Source: Streptomyces sp. NBC_00344
GTDB taxonomy: Bacteria; Actinomycetota; Actinomycetes; Streptomycetales; Streptomycetaceae
Reading direction: 5' to 3'
Length of the DNA stretch: 64,000 nt
Assembly: GCF_036088315.1 (NCBI RefSeq)
Contig: NZ_CP107996.1
Location: forward strand, 5,947,001-6,011,000
Part shown: positions 54,841 through 63,576 of the stretch, one piece after another
Numbering within the stretch: the stretch's first letter is position 1
Layout of the letters: every line of letters starts with the position of its first letter
Notes under the pieces: generated by a model
Told to the model about the DNA's origin: nothing
The model's database searches: none
Seen by the model: only the letters and a program-made list of their open reading frames with translations
Position numbers and translations under genes: made by a program

Positions 54841-54874
54841 TGCGCGGCGGGCCGTTCGGTATGCCGTTGCCGGT

Positions 54875-54894
54875 GACACGTCCATGGACGTGTC
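54875..54894 (+). promoter_or_regulatory. Perfect 20-bp palindrome between riboswitch and ribD
   Basis: GACACGTCCATGGACGTGTC is a perfect palindrome, 34 bases after the aptamer and about 90 before the ribD start. As RNA it folds into an 8-bp stem with a CAUG loop. It could be the terminator or anti-terminator arm of the riboswitch expression platform, or a protein site. No U-tract follows. Confidence 0.5.
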
Positions 54895-54982
54895 CCTCGT
54901 GCTCCGGCGTGCTGACGCGTTCCCGCTTTCTGTCGTCATCGACAGGCCCCGGAGTCCGTGCCCGAAGAGGCAGGAGGACCCG

Positions 54983-56071
54983 GTGGCCACCGCAGCCGCT
55001 GTATCGGCGCACGCAGCCGACGCCATGCGCCGAGCGATCTCGCTCGCAGCCCGCGGACTCGGCTCCACCAGCCCCAATCCGGTCGTCGGATGCGTCATCG
55101 CCGACGCCGCGGGCAGGACTGTCGGTGAAGGCTTCCACCAGCGCGCAGGCGGGCCGCACGCCGAGGTGAACGCACTCACCGCAGCCGGCCGACTGGCCCG
55201 CGGCGCGACCGCGTACGTCACGCTCGAACCCTGCAATCACACCGGTCGCACGGGTCCCTGCGCCCAGGCGCTCATCGATGCGGGGATCGCCCGCGTGGTC
55301 TACGCCGTGGGCGACCCGAACCCTCAGGCCACCGGCGGCGCCGACACCCTGCGTGCGGCCGGGATCGAGGTGACGGCCGGCGTCCTCACCGATGAGGCCG
55401 AAGCGGGCAACGCCGCCTGGCTCACCTCCGTGCGCCTCGGCCGGCCCCATGTCACCTGGAAGTACGCGGCATCCCTCGACGGCCGGATCGCAGCGGCCGA
55501 CCGCACGAGCCGCTGGATCACTTCGCCAGAGTCCCGCGCCGACGTCCACCGGCTGCGCGCCGAGTCGGACGCGGTCGTGGTCGGCTCGGGCACGGCCCGC
55601 ACCGACGACCCGCACCTCGCGGTACGCGGCATCGAGGGCGCCATTCAGCCTCTGCGGGTCGTCGTCGACACCAATGCGACGGCGGTCAGGGCCGGTGCGC
55701 GCATCCTCGACGACGCAGCGCCGACGCTGATCGCCGTCGCCGACGACGCGCAGACAGGTCTTCCCGGCGTCGTGCGGCTCCCGCGCACCGCCGGCGGTCT
55801 CGACATCCCGGCCCTGCTCGCGGCGCTCCACGAGCGCGGCGTCCGCTCGGTACTCCTCGAAGGCGGTCCTGCCCTGGCCGGGGCTTTCGTGGCCGCGGGC
55901 GCCGTCGACCGGGTCGTCGGCTATCTCGCCCCCGTACTCATCGGCGCGGGCCCCGCCGCGCTCGCCGATGCCGGAATCACCACCATCACCGAAGCGTTGC
56001 GCCTCGACGTCACCGAGACCGTCCGCATCGGCCCCGATCTGCGGATCACCGCCACCCCTAAGGAGCGCTGA
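54983..56071 (+). CDS. ribD: Bifunctional riboflavin-specific deaminase / reductase
   Basis: RibD deaminates and then reduces the GTP-derived pyrimidine in riboflavin synthesis. The 362 residues have a cytidine-deaminase-like N-half with the zinc site GPHAEVNAL and LEPCNHTGRTGPC (residues about 50-85). The reductase C-half has VTWKYAASLDGRIA and LLEGGPALAGAF. GTG 54983 has GGAGGA 4-9 bases upstream and gives the usual N-terminus; the frame upstream runs back into the leader. First gene of the rib operon. Confidence 0.95.
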   Translation: MATAAAVSAHAADAMRRAISLAARGLGSTSPNPVVGCVIADAAGRTVGEGFHQRAGGPHAEVNALTAAGRLARGATAYVTLEPCNHTGRTGPCAQALIDAGIARVVYAVGDPNPQATGGADTLRAAGIEVTAGVLTDEAEAGNAAWLTSVRLGRPHVTWKYAASLDGRIAAADRTSRWITSPESRADVHRLRAESDAVVVGSGTARTDDPHLAVRGIEGAIQPLRVVVDTNATAVRAGARILDDAAPTLIAVADDAQTGLPGVVRLPRTAGGLDIPALLAALHERGVRSVLLEGGPALAGAFVAAGAVDRVVGYLAPVLIGAGPAALADAGITTITEALRLDVTETVRIGPDLRITATPKER

Positions 56072-56076
56072 GCGCC

Positions 56077-56727
56077 GTGTTCACCGGAATCGTCGAAGAA
56101 CTGGGTGAGGTCACCGCCGTCGAGAATCTCGGCGACGCCTCCCGCTTCCGTCTGCGCGGACCCGTCGTCACCGACGGCGCCACGCACGGCGACTCGATCG
56201 CCGTCAACGGAGTCTGTCTCACGGTGGTCGACTTCGGCAGCGGCGAATTCACCGCCGATGTCATGGCCGAGACGCTCACCCGTTCCAGCCTCGGCGCGCT
56301 CGATGTCGGTTCCCGGGTGAACCTCGAGCGGCCCATGGCGCTCGGCGGCCGCCTCGGCGGACACCTGGTCCAGGGGCACGTGGACGGCACCGGCACCATC
56401 GTGGAACGCAAGCTCTCCGAGAACTGGGAGATCGTGAAGATCTCGCTGCCCGCCGACCTCACCCGCTATGTCGTCGAAAAGGGTTCCATCACCGTCGACG
56501 GCGTGAGCCTGACCGTGGTCGAAGCGGGCCGCGACTACTTCACCATCAGCCTCATCCCGACCACGCTCGCGCTGACCACACTCGGCCTCAAGCAGCCCGG
56601 TGACCCGGTCAACCTGGAAGTGGATGTGCTCGCCAAGTACGTCGAAAGGCTGCTCGGCGCGGGCGCCGTCCCCGGCATCCCCGCCGGCGCCCCGTCCGTC
56701 ACCGACACAGAGGAGCGGGTGAAGTGA
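56077..56727 (+). CDS. ribE: Riboflavin synthase alpha chain
   Basis: Riboflavin synthase dismutates two 6,7-dimethyl-8-ribityllumazine molecules into riboflavin. The 216 residues consist of two lumazine-binding barrels. The first opens with [25 protein letters not shown], and the second has [13 protein letters not shown] and [18 protein letters not shown] start, five bases after the ribD stop. The stop overlaps the next gene's GTG. Called ribC in some naming schemes. Confidence 0.95.
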   Translation: MFTGIVEELGEVTAVENLGDASRFRLRGPVVTDGATHGDSIAVNGVCLTVVDFGSGEFTADVMAETLTRSSLGALDVGSRVNLERPMALGGRLGGHLVQGHVDGTGTIVERKLSENWEIVKISLPADLTRYVVEKGSITVDGVSLTVVEAGRDYFTISLIPTTLALTTLGLKQPGDPVNLEVDVLAKYVERLLGAGAVPGIPAGAPSVTDTEERVK

Positions 56728-57377
56728 GCGCACTGTCCTGGCTCAACACCGAGGCGTTCACCGCCTTCGGCCAGCACATCATCTGGTCGGACATGCTCGG
56801 CAACACCATCGGGCTGGCGGCGCTGGCGCTCGGCTGGCGGCGGTCCATCTGGACCTGGCCCGCCCAGTTCCTGTCCGGGGTGATCCTCGTGGCCGCCAAC
56901 CTCTCCGTGCAGCAGGCGGGAGGCGTCGGCAAGCAGATCGTCGTCATCGCGGTGGCCGTCTGGGGCTGGCAGCGATGGAGCTCCGGCCGGCAGCAGGCCC
57001 AGGACGGCACCCTGGCCGTCCGGTTCGCCCGCTGGCGCGAGCGGGGGTACCTGGTGGCCGGCGCCGCCCTCGGGACACTCGCGGTCGGCGGCCTGTTCAC
57101 GGCCTTCCCCTCGCTCTCCTGGAGCCCGTGGGCGGACGCCTACATCTTCGTCGGCACCGTGGTCGCGATGGTCGCTCAGGCGCGCGGCCTGGTCGAGTTC
57201 TGGTTCGCCTGGCTGCTCGTCGACCTGGTGGGCGTTCCACTCAACTTCCACAGCGGCCTCGCTTTCTCCGGCCTCATCTATGTCGTCTACGGCGCGCTCG
57301 TCCTGTGGGGCATGCGCGACTGGTGGCTCCGCTCCCGTACGACCACCGAGCCCGCCCTCGAAGGAGCAGCAGCATGA
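56724..57377 (+). CDS. ribM: PnuC-family riboflavin transporter RibM
   Basis: The 217 residues form about 6-7 transmembrane helices and belong to the PnuC family (NMN/vitamin facilitators). Within actinobacterial rib operons this protein is RibM, shown in Corynebacterium and Streptomyces davawensis to import riboflavin. [13 protein letters not shown] ([19 protein letters not shown]), the WPAQFLSGV segment and [18 protein letters not shown] are typical. The GTG overlaps the ribE stop and the stop overlaps the ribBA start, so it is coupled on both sides. Genome pipelines often call it an NMN transporter. Confidence 0.88.
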   Translation: MSALSWLNTEAFTAFGQHIIWSDMLGNTIGLAALALGWRRSIWTWPAQFLSGVILVAANLSVQQAGGVGKQIVVIAVAVWGWQRWSSGRQQAQDGTLAVRFARWRERGYLVAGAALGTLAVGGLFTAFPSLSWSPWADAYIFVGTVVAMVAQARGLVEFWFAWLLVDLVGVPLNFHSGLAFSGLIYVVYGALVLWGMRDWWLRSRTTTEPALEGAAA

Positions 57378-58657
57378 CTGCGCAGCCCGTCTGGTACTCG
57401 ACCGACAACTCCGAGGACCTGTCCCTCGATCCCGTCGAACAGGCCATCCGCGACATCGCCGCAGGCCGCCCCGTGGTGGTCGTCGACGACGAGGACCGTG
57501 AGAACGAGGGCGACCTCGTCATGGCCGCGGAGAAGGCCACCCCCGAGATCGTGGCGTTCATGATGAGCGAGTGCCGCGGGCTGATCTGTGCGCCCATGGA
57601 GGGCGACGAGCTGGAGCGGCTCGACCTGCCGCAGATGGTCACGCACAACACCGAGTCGATGCAGACGGCCTTCACCGTTTCCGTCGATGCGAGCACCCGG
57701 CACGGCGTCACGACCGGCATCTCCGCGGCCGACCGCGCCACCACTCTCCGGCTCCTCGCGAACGGCCGGGCCGAGCCCGGCGACTTCGTACGCCCCGGGC
57801 ATGTCTTCCCGCTGCGTGCCAAGCCGGGCGGTGTGCTGGTGCGCAACGGGCACACCGAGGCGGCCGTCGACCTCGCCCGTCTCGCGGGTCTGCGCCCGGC
57901 CGGCGCGATCGTCGAGATCGCGGGCGAGGACGGAGTGATGCTGCGGCTGCCCGAGCTGATCCCGTTCGCCCGCAAGCACGGCCTCACGATCATCTCCATC
58001 GAGGATCTGATCGCCTACCGCCGCAGCTCCGAGCCCACCGTCCGGCGTGAGGCGACCGTCCACCTGCCCACCGCCTTCGGCGACTTCACGGCGTACGGCT
58101 ACCGCTCCGCGGTCGACGGCATCGAGCACGTGGCCCTGGTGCACGGCGAGATCGGGGACGGGGACGACGTCCTGGTGCGGATCCACTCCGAATGCCTCAC
58201 CGGCGACATCTTCCAGTCGCAGCGCTGCGACTGCGGCCCCCAGCTGGACGCGTCGATGAAACGGATCACCGACGCGGGACGCGGTGTCGTCGTCTACCTC
58301 CGCGGGCACGAGGGACGCGGCATCGGGCTGCTCTCCAAGCTGCGCGCCTACGAACTGCAGGAGCGCGGCCGGGACACCCTCGACGCCAACCTCGAACTCG
58401 GGCTGCCCGCCGATGCCCGTGACTACGCGGCGGGCGCGCAGATCCTCGAGGACCTCGGAGTGCGCAGCCTGCGGCTGATGACCAACAACCCCGAGAAGAC
58501 ATCCGCACTCGTCCGGCACGGCCTCACGGTCACCGGCCGGGAGCCGATGCCCGTCCAGGCGGGCGAACACAATCTCCGGTACCTGCGGACCAAGCGGGAC
58601 CGGATGGGACATGACCTGCCCTGGCTGGACAACACGTCGGCCTGCGGCAACCAGTAA
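57374..58657 (+). CDS. ribBA: Bifunctional DHBP synthase / GTP cyclohydrolase II
   Basis: The fused enzyme begins both branches of riboflavin synthesis, from ribulose 5-phosphate and from GTP. The 427 residues have an N-terminal RibB half ([34 protein letters not shown]) and a C-terminal RibA half. The latter has the zinc motif [15 protein letters not shown] and [14 protein letters not shown]. The ATG lies on the ribM stop. ribH follows after 25 bases with GAGGGAGAG upstream of its start. Confidence 0.96.
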   Translation: MTAQPVWYSTDNSEDLSLDPVEQAIRDIAAGRPVVVVDDEDRENEGDLVMAAEKATPEIVAFMMSECRGLICAPMEGDELERLDLPQMVTHNTESMQTAFTVSVDASTRHGVTTGISAADRATTLRLLANGRAEPGDFVRPGHVFPLRAKPGGVLVRNGHTEAAVDLARLAGLRPAGAIVEIAGEDGVMLRLPELIPFARKHGLTIISIEDLIAYRRSSEPTVRREATVHLPTAFGDFTAYGYRSAVDGIEHVALVHGEIGDGDDVLVRIHSECLTGDIFQSQRCDCGPQLDASMKRITDAGRGVVVYLRGHEGRGIGLLSKLRAYELQERGRDTLDANLELGLPADARDYAAGAQILEDLGVRSLRLMTNNPEKTSALVRHGLTVTGREPMPVQAGEHNLRYLRTKRDRMGHDLPWLDNTSACGNQ

Positions 58658-58682
58658 GAAGCAAGAAGGCTGAGGGAGAGAC

Positions 58683-59168
58683 ATGAGCGGCAAGGGCGCA
58701 CCCGAACTCACCGTGAAGAACTGCGGCGACCTGCGCGTGGCCGTCATCGCGGCCCAGTGGCACGAGAAGGTCATGGACGGCCTCGTCGACGGCGCATTGC
58801 GTGCCCTCGGAGAGCTGGGCATCGACGAACCGACGCTGCTGCGGGTCCCCGGCAGCTTCGAGCTCCCGGTGGTCGCCAAGGTCCTGGCAGGACGCGGTTA
58901 CGACGCCATCGTGGCGCTCGGCGTCGTCATCAGGGGCGGCACACCGCATTTCGACTACGTCTGCCAGGGCGTGGCCAACGGCCTCACCCAGGTCTCGGTC
59001 GAAACCGGAGTACCGGTCGGCTTCGGCGTGCTGACCTGCGACACCGAGGAGCAGGCGCTGGACAGGGCGGGACTGGAGGGCTCCCACGAGGACAAGGGGC
59101 ACGAAGCTGTCACCGCCGCCGTCGCCACCGCGACCACACTGCGCACGGTCAGCGAACCCTGGCGCTGA
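58683..59168 (+). CDS. ribH: 6,7-dimethyl-8-ribityllumazine synthase
   Basis: RibH condenses the pyrimidine and DHBP into the lumazine precursor and forms pentameric or icosahedral shells. The 161 residues contain [32 protein letters not shown] and [17 protein letters not shown], with the catalytic His in HFDYVC and the [17 protein letters not shown] segment. It ends the rib operon. Confidence 0.96.
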   Translation: MSGKGAPELTVKNCGDLRVAVIAAQWHEKVMDGLVDGALRALGELGIDEPTLLRVPGSFELPVVAKVLAGRGYDAIVALGVVIRGGTPHFDYVCQGVANGLTQVSVETGVPVGFGVLTCDTEEQALDRAGLEGSHEDKGHEAVTAAVATATTLRTVSEPWR

Positions 59169-59202
59169 GTGGGGACGCGGACCCCGTACTCTTAGCAGCA
59201 TC

Positions 59203-59475
59203 ATGGCGAACAAAACCTTCGAAGAGCTCTTCTCCGAGCTCCAGCTCAAGGCCGCCGACGGCGACCCCTCCACCTCCCGTACCGCCGAACTGGTGGGCAA
59301 GGGTGTGCATGCCATCGGCAAGAAGGTCGTCGAGGAGGCCGCCGAGGTCTGGATGGCCGCCGAGTACGAGGGCAAGGAAGCCGCCGCCGAGGAGATCTCG
59401 CAACTGCTGTACCACGTCCAGGTGATGATGGTCGCCCGCGGGATCTCGCTCGACGACGTATACGCCCATCTCTGA
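59203..59475 (+). CDS. hisE: Phosphoribosyl-ATP diphosphatase
   Basis: HisE removes pyrophosphate from PR-ATP, the second step of histidine synthesis. The 90-residue all-alpha MazG-like protein has the Mg-binding EExxE motif in [12 protein letters not shown] and [13 protein letters not shown]. The ATG has no obvious Shine-Dalgarno sequence. TACTCTTAGCAGCATC precedes it, where TCTTAG/CTCTTA could be a weak -10. hisG follows 59 bases on. Confidence 0.95.
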   Translation: MANKTFEELFSELQLKAADGDPSTSRTAELVGKGVHAIGKKVVEEAAEVWMAAEYEGKEAAAEEISQLLYHVQVMMVARGISLDDVYAHL

Positions 59476-59534
59476 GCCCGGCCCTCATCTCCGTACGCAC
59501 CGCACACACCCCGCTACATAAGGAAGCTGACCTC

Positions 59535-60383
59535 ATGCTGCGCATCGCCGTTCCCAACAAGGGTTCACTCTCCGGGCCTGCGATGGCGATGCTCCATGAG
59601 GCCGGCTACCAGCAGCGCAAGGAGTCCAAGGAGCTCGTTCTCGTCGATCCCGGGAACGAGGTGGAGTTCTTCTACCTGCGCCCGCGCGACATCGCGATCT
59701 ACGTCAGCTCGGGAAAGCTCGACATCGGCATCACGGGCCGCGACCTGCTGCTCGACTCCGGCGCCAGTGCCGAGGAGATCCTCCAGCTCGGCTTCGCACG
59801 CTCCACCTTCCGCTACGCCACCAAGCCCGGTACGGCCACGGGCCCCGCGGACTTCGGCGGGAAGACCATCGCCACCTCCTACGAGGGCATCGTCGGCAAG
59901 GACCTCGCCGACCGCGGTGTCGACGCCTCGGTGGTGCACCTCGACGGTGCGGTCGAGACCGCCATCGAGCTCGGTGTCGCGCAGATCATCGCCGACGTCG
60001 TGGAAACCGGTACGTCACTGCGCAACGCGGGCCTCGAAGTCATCGGCGAGCCGATCCTGAAGTCCGAGGCAGTGGTCATCCGCCGGGTCGGCGCCGAGGC
60101 GGATGAACCGAAGGTGCAGCAGTTCCTCCGGCGTCTGCAGGGCGTTCTGGTGGCCCGCAGCTACGTGATGATGGACTACGACTGCCGGGTCGAGCACCTC
60201 GAGGAGGCCGTGGCCCTCACGCCGGGTCTCGAGTCGCCGACCATCTCCCCGCTGCACCACGAGGGCTGGGTGGCGGTTCGTTCCATGGTCGCAGCCAAGG
60301 AGGCCCAGCGGATCATGGACGGTCTGTACGACCTGGGAGCCCGGGCCATCCTCACCACCGCCATCCACGCCTGCCGTCTCTGA
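59535..60383 (+). CDS. hisG: ATP phosphoribosyltransferase, long form
   Basis: HisG starts histidine synthesis from ATP and PRPP and is inhibited by histidine. The 282 residues are the long, HisZ-independent type with a C-terminal ACT-like regulatory domain (about 210-282). LRIAVPNKGSLSGPAM opens the protein. DIGITGRDLLLDSGA, and EDSVETGTSLRNAG-type IADVVETGTSLRNAG (PRPP loop), are visible. AGGAAG precedes the ATG. Confidence 0.96.
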   Translation: MLRIAVPNKGSLSGPAMAMLHEAGYQQRKESKELVLVDPGNEVEFFYLRPRDIAIYVSSGKLDIGITGRDLLLDSGASAEEILQLGFARSTFRYATKPGTATGPADFGGKTIATSYEGIVGKDLADRGVDASVVHLDGAVETAIELGVAQIIADVVETGTSLRNAGLEVIGEPILKSEAVVIRRVGAEADEPKVQQFLRRLQGVLVARSYVMMDYDCRVEHLEEAVALTPGLESPTISPLHHEGWVAVRSMVAAKEAQRIMDGLYDLGARAILTTAIHACRL

Positions 60384-60431
60384 CCGGCCGCTCGACACGG
60401 ACCGCGACCAGCCCCGAAGGACCCACGGAGT

Positions 60432-60884
60432 ATGACCGCCCCCGAACAGCCCACCCTCCCCGTCACCTTCAGGCCGACCCCCACCCGGATCGTGCTGCTG
60501 ACCGTGGGGACGATCATGCTGGTCGTCCTCTGCTGGATCTCCCTGACCCTCAGCACTCTGACCACGGGGGACCGGGTCACCTTCATCCTCACCGCGCTGA
60601 TCTTCTTCGGAGTACTCGCGCTGCTCAGCCGCCCCAAGGTGGTCGCTGACGAGGACGGCGTCACGGTGGTCAACCTCACATCGCGGCGCACGCTGGACTG
60701 GGCCGAGATCCTGCGGGTCAATCTGCGGCCGGGCGACGCCTGGGTCTTTCTCGACCTCAGCGACGGCACCAGCCTGCCCGCACTCGGCATTCAGCCGGGC
60801 ATCGGCAGGGCCAGGGCGATCAGGGACGCCGGCGCGCTGCGCGCTCTCGCGGAATCGCACGGCACGGGCGCACCCAAGAGCTGA
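60432..60884 (+). CDS. PH-like domain membrane protein
   Basis: The 150 residues have two hydrophobic helices (about 20-45 and 55-75; IVLLTVGTIMLVVLCWISL, VTFILTALIFFGVLALL) and a C-terminal bacterial PH-like domain (DGVTVVNLTSRRTLDWAEIL, VFLDLSDGTSLPALG). This family (PF10756-like) is widespread next to hisG in streptomycetes. The function is unknown. GAAGGAC precedes the ATG by about 8 bases. Probably cotranscribed with hisEG. Confidence 0.85.
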   Translation: MTAPEQPTLPVTFRPTPTRIVLLTVGTIMLVVLCWISLTLSTLTTGDRVTFILTALIFFGVLALLSRPKVVADEDGVTVVNLTSRRTLDWAEILRVNLRPGDAWVFLDLSDGTSLPALGIQPGIGRARAIRDAGALRALAESHGTGAPKS

Positions 60885-61068
60885 GCCCCTGCCGAACACC
60901 CCCGCGGTTGTTTACTCTGGTGGCGGCGGCGCCCGGTGCGCCCCCGCCCCGCATCCCTGTGGTCCGAGTGGCCCGCGGGGCCATCCTGCGACATGAGGAG
61001 TGACTCCTTCCAGCAATGGACGGATCGTCCGGTAGTACCTGCGCCGCCCCCCGGCCGGAGGCGGCGGC

Positions 61069-62412
61069 ATGACCATCCCCCTGCTGCTCCTCGGAGCAGC
61101 TTTCCTTCTGATTCTCGCCAACGGATTCTTCGTCGCGGCCGAGTTCGGCCTCGTCACGGTCGAACGGGCTGACGCCGAGCGCGCCGCCGCCGACGGCGAC
61201 CGGCGGGCCGGCACCGTCGTCCGTGCGCTGCGGGAACTCTCCTTCCAGCTGTCCGGCACCCAGCTCGGCATCACCATCACCTCACTGGTGGTCGGCATGC
61301 TCGCCGAGCCGGCGCTCGCCCGGCTGCTCACCGGGCCGCTGACGGCGACCGGACTGCCCGAAGGGGCCGTCTCCGGGATCAGCGTCGTCGTCGGGATGCT
61401 GCTGGCTTCCGCCGTGCAGATGGTGATCGGCGAACTCGTCCCGAAGAACTGGGCGGTCTCCAAGCCGCTCCAGGTCGCCCGGTTCGTCGCCGGGCCCCAG
61501 CAGCTGTTCTCGGCCGCGTTCCGGCCGGTGATCGCCCTGCTGAACACCGTCGCCAACCGCCTGGTGCGGGCCCTGGGGGTGGAGCCGACCGACGAACTCG
61601 CCTCCGCCCGTACCCCCGGCGAGCTGGTATCGCTGGCGCGCCACTCGGCGCAGGCGGGCACGCTTGAGCAGGACACCGCCGACCTCTTCGTACGGACCCT
61701 CTCGCTGGCCGGGCTGACCGCACAGCACGTGATGACACCCCGGGTGAAGGTCAGCGCCCTGCAGTCGTCGGCGACCGCGGCGGATGTGCTCAATCTGACC
61801 CGGGCGACCGGTCTCTCGCGCTTCCCGGTCTACCGGGAGCGCATCGATGAGGTCGTCGGGATGGTCCACCTGAAGGACGCCCTCGCCGTGTCCCCGCACG
61901 ACAGGCAGCGGACGTCGGTGTCCCGGGTCGCCGTGGCGCCCCTGCTGGTGCCCGAGACACTGCCCGTGCAGCAGCTGCTGGAGCGGCTGCGCACCGAGCA
62001 GCCGATAGCCGTGGTGGTCGACGAGTACGGAGGCACCGCCGGGGTCGTCACTCTCGAGGACATCGTCGAGGAGCTCGTCGGTGAGGTCAGGGACGAGCAC
62101 GACGGGGCGGACGCCGGCCGTCCCGAGCTTTCCGCCCTGCCCGCCGAGGACGGCAGGCCCGCCTGGGAGGCCGACGGCAGCTGCCGGGTCCTCACCCTGC
62201 GACGGATAGGTCTCGAAGTGCCCGAAGGGCCCTATGAGACCGTCGCCGGGCTCATCGCCGATCTGCTGGGCCGTATCCCGGCCCCCGGTGACCGGGCCGA
62301 GCTGCCCGGCTGGCGGCTCTCGGTGCGCCAGGTCGACCGCTACCGGGCCGAACGGGTGCGTCTGGTGCGTACCTCCGATGTACCCGCCGGGATCACGGAG
62401 GGCGTGCGATGA
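61069..62412 (+). CDS. CNNM/CorC-type hemolysin-family transporter
   Basis: The 447 residues have an N-terminal CNNM/DUF21 membrane domain (about 1-190; LLILANGFFVAAEFGLVTVERADAE; VIGELVPKNWAVSKP). A CBS pair (about 215-340; HVMTPRVKVSALQSS; VVVDEYGGTAGVVTLEDIVE) and a C-terminal CorC_HlyC domain follow. The family exports Mg2+ or Co2+ or helps maintain them. AGGCGGCGGC is the nearest upstream purine stretch to the ATG. It is coupled to a paralogue by an ATGA overlap. Confidence 0.9.
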   Translation: MTIPLLLLGAAFLLILANGFFVAAEFGLVTVERADAERAAADGDRRAGTVVRALRELSFQLSGTQLGITITSLVVGMLAEPALARLLTGPLTATGLPEGAVSGISVVVGMLLASAVQMVIGELVPKNWAVSKPLQVARFVAGPQQLFSAAFRPVIALLNTVANRLVRALGVEPTDELASARTPGELVSLARHSAQAGTLEQDTADLFVRTLSLAGLTAQHVMTPRVKVSALQSSATAADVLNLTRATGLSRFPVYRERIDEVVGMVHLKDALAVSPHDRQRTSVSRVAVAPLLVPETLPVQQLLERLRTEQPIAVVVDEYGGTAGVVTLEDIVEELVGEVRDEHDGADAGRPELSALPAEDGRPAWEADGSCRVLTLRRIGLEVPEGPYETVAGLIADLLGRIPAPGDRAELPGWRLSVRQVDRYRAERVRLVRTSDVPAGITEGVR

Positions 62413-63497
62413 GCATCCTCCAGCTTCTCTTCGCCCTGCTTCTGGTACTCGCCAACGGATTCTTCGTGGGCGCCGAATTCGCGCTGGTCTCGGTGCGCCG
62501 CAGCCAGATCGAGCCGCTTGCCGCCGAAGGCTCCGCCCGTGCCCGTAAGGTGCTCCACGGTCTGGAGAACCTGCCGCGGATGATGGCGGCGGCGCAGTTC
62601 GGTATCACCGTCTGTTCGCTGACGCTCGGCGCTGTCGCGGAGCCGACCGTCGCCCACCTTCTGGAGCCGCTGTTCGAGGCGGCACGGCTGCCCGACGGGC
62701 TGGTCCATCCGCTGGGCTATGTCATCGCACTCGCCGGTGTCGTGTCGCTCCACCTGATCATCGGCGAACTGGTCCCCAAGAACCTCGCGATGGCGGCCCC
62801 CGGGAAGACCGCGCTTCTGCTCGCCCCCGGGCTCGTCGGGTTCGCCCGGCTGTGCCGTCCGGTGACGGTGGCCCTGGGCGCCTGCGCCCGGCTGGTGCTG
62901 AAGCTCTTCGGCGTCGAGCCAAGGGACGAGGTCGAGGCGGTCTTCACGAGCGAGCAGCTCAACCGGCTCGTCGAGGACTCGGGCCAGGCAGGACTGCTGG
63001 ACTCCGAGGCGCAGGAGCGCCTCGAGGACGCGCTCGAACTCGGCAGCCGCCCGATCGCGGACGTCACCATCGCCCGTGCCGAACTGATCACGGTCGCCCC
63101 CTCGGTCACGCCCCAGCAGATCGAGGAGCTGACCGTGCGCACCGGATACTCCCGCTTCCCCGTCTGCGCGGACGGTGGCGCCTTCATGGGTTATCTGCAC
63201 GTCAAGGACGTGCTCGACCTGGAGGAACGCCACCGTGCGGTACCGCAGCAGGTCTGGCGGCCGATGACCACCCTGCGCACGGAGCTTCCGCTGGACGATG
63301 CCCTGACCGTGATGCGCAGGGCCGCGACCCATCTGGCGCAGGTCGCGGACGCCTCGGGGAAGGTGCTGGGACTCGTGGCGCTCGAGGACGTGCTGGAGAT
63401 GCTGGTGGGGGAGGTCAGGGACCCGGCACACCGTGACACGGCGGGGCGGGTGTCGGAGCCGCGGATGGAACGGAGCGAGCAGGCGCTGGCGGGGTGA
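62409..63497 (+). CDS. CNNM/CorC-type hemolysin-family transporter, short paralogue
   Basis: The 362 residues share the CNNM domain (LLVLANGFFVGAEFALVSVRRSQIE; LIIGELVPKNLAMAAP) and a CBS pair (about 205-335), but lack the C-terminal CorC_HlyC domain of the neighbour. The pair may form a heterodimeric Mg2+/metal exporter (inference). The ATG overlaps the upstream stop. A long bidirectional hairpin follows. Confidence 0.9.
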   Translation: MSILQLLFALLLVLANGFFVGAEFALVSVRRSQIEPLAAEGSARARKVLHGLENLPRMMAAAQFGITVCSLTLGAVAEPTVAHLLEPLFEAARLPDGLVHPLGYVIALAGVVSLHLIIGELVPKNLAMAAPGKTALLLAPGLVGFARLCRPVTVALGACARLVLKLFGVEPRDEVEAVFTSEQLNRLVEDSGQAGLLDSEAQERLEDALELGSRPIADVTIARAELITVAPSVTPQQIEELTVRTGYSRFPVCADGGAFMGYLHVKDVLDLEERHRAVPQQVWRPMTTLRTELPLDDALTVMRRAATHLAQVADASGKVLGLVALEDVLEMLVGEVRDPAHRDTAGRVSEPRMERSEQALAG

Positions 63498-63505
63498 GCC
63501 GGCCG

Positions 63506-63571
63506 GCTGCGCGGCGCTGCCCGTCCTCCCCCTCCGGAACTCCGGAAGGGGGAGGGCGAGCGCCGCGCAGC
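63506..63571. terminator. Nested long hairpin between convergent genes
   Basis: GCTGCGCGGCGCT pairs perfectly with AGCGCCGCGCAGC. Inside it CCTCCCCCTCCGG and CCGGAAGGGGGAGG form a second stem. It lies between the convergent CNNM and AAA genes and should stop both transcripts. Confidence 0.75.
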
Positions 63572-63576
63572 GCCGC

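Noticed and set aside
60885..61068. Mg2+ riboswitch (M-box) ahead of the CNNM/CorC genes
   Set aside because: The leader is GC-rich with small hairpins only. None of the conserved M-box blocks was recognised.
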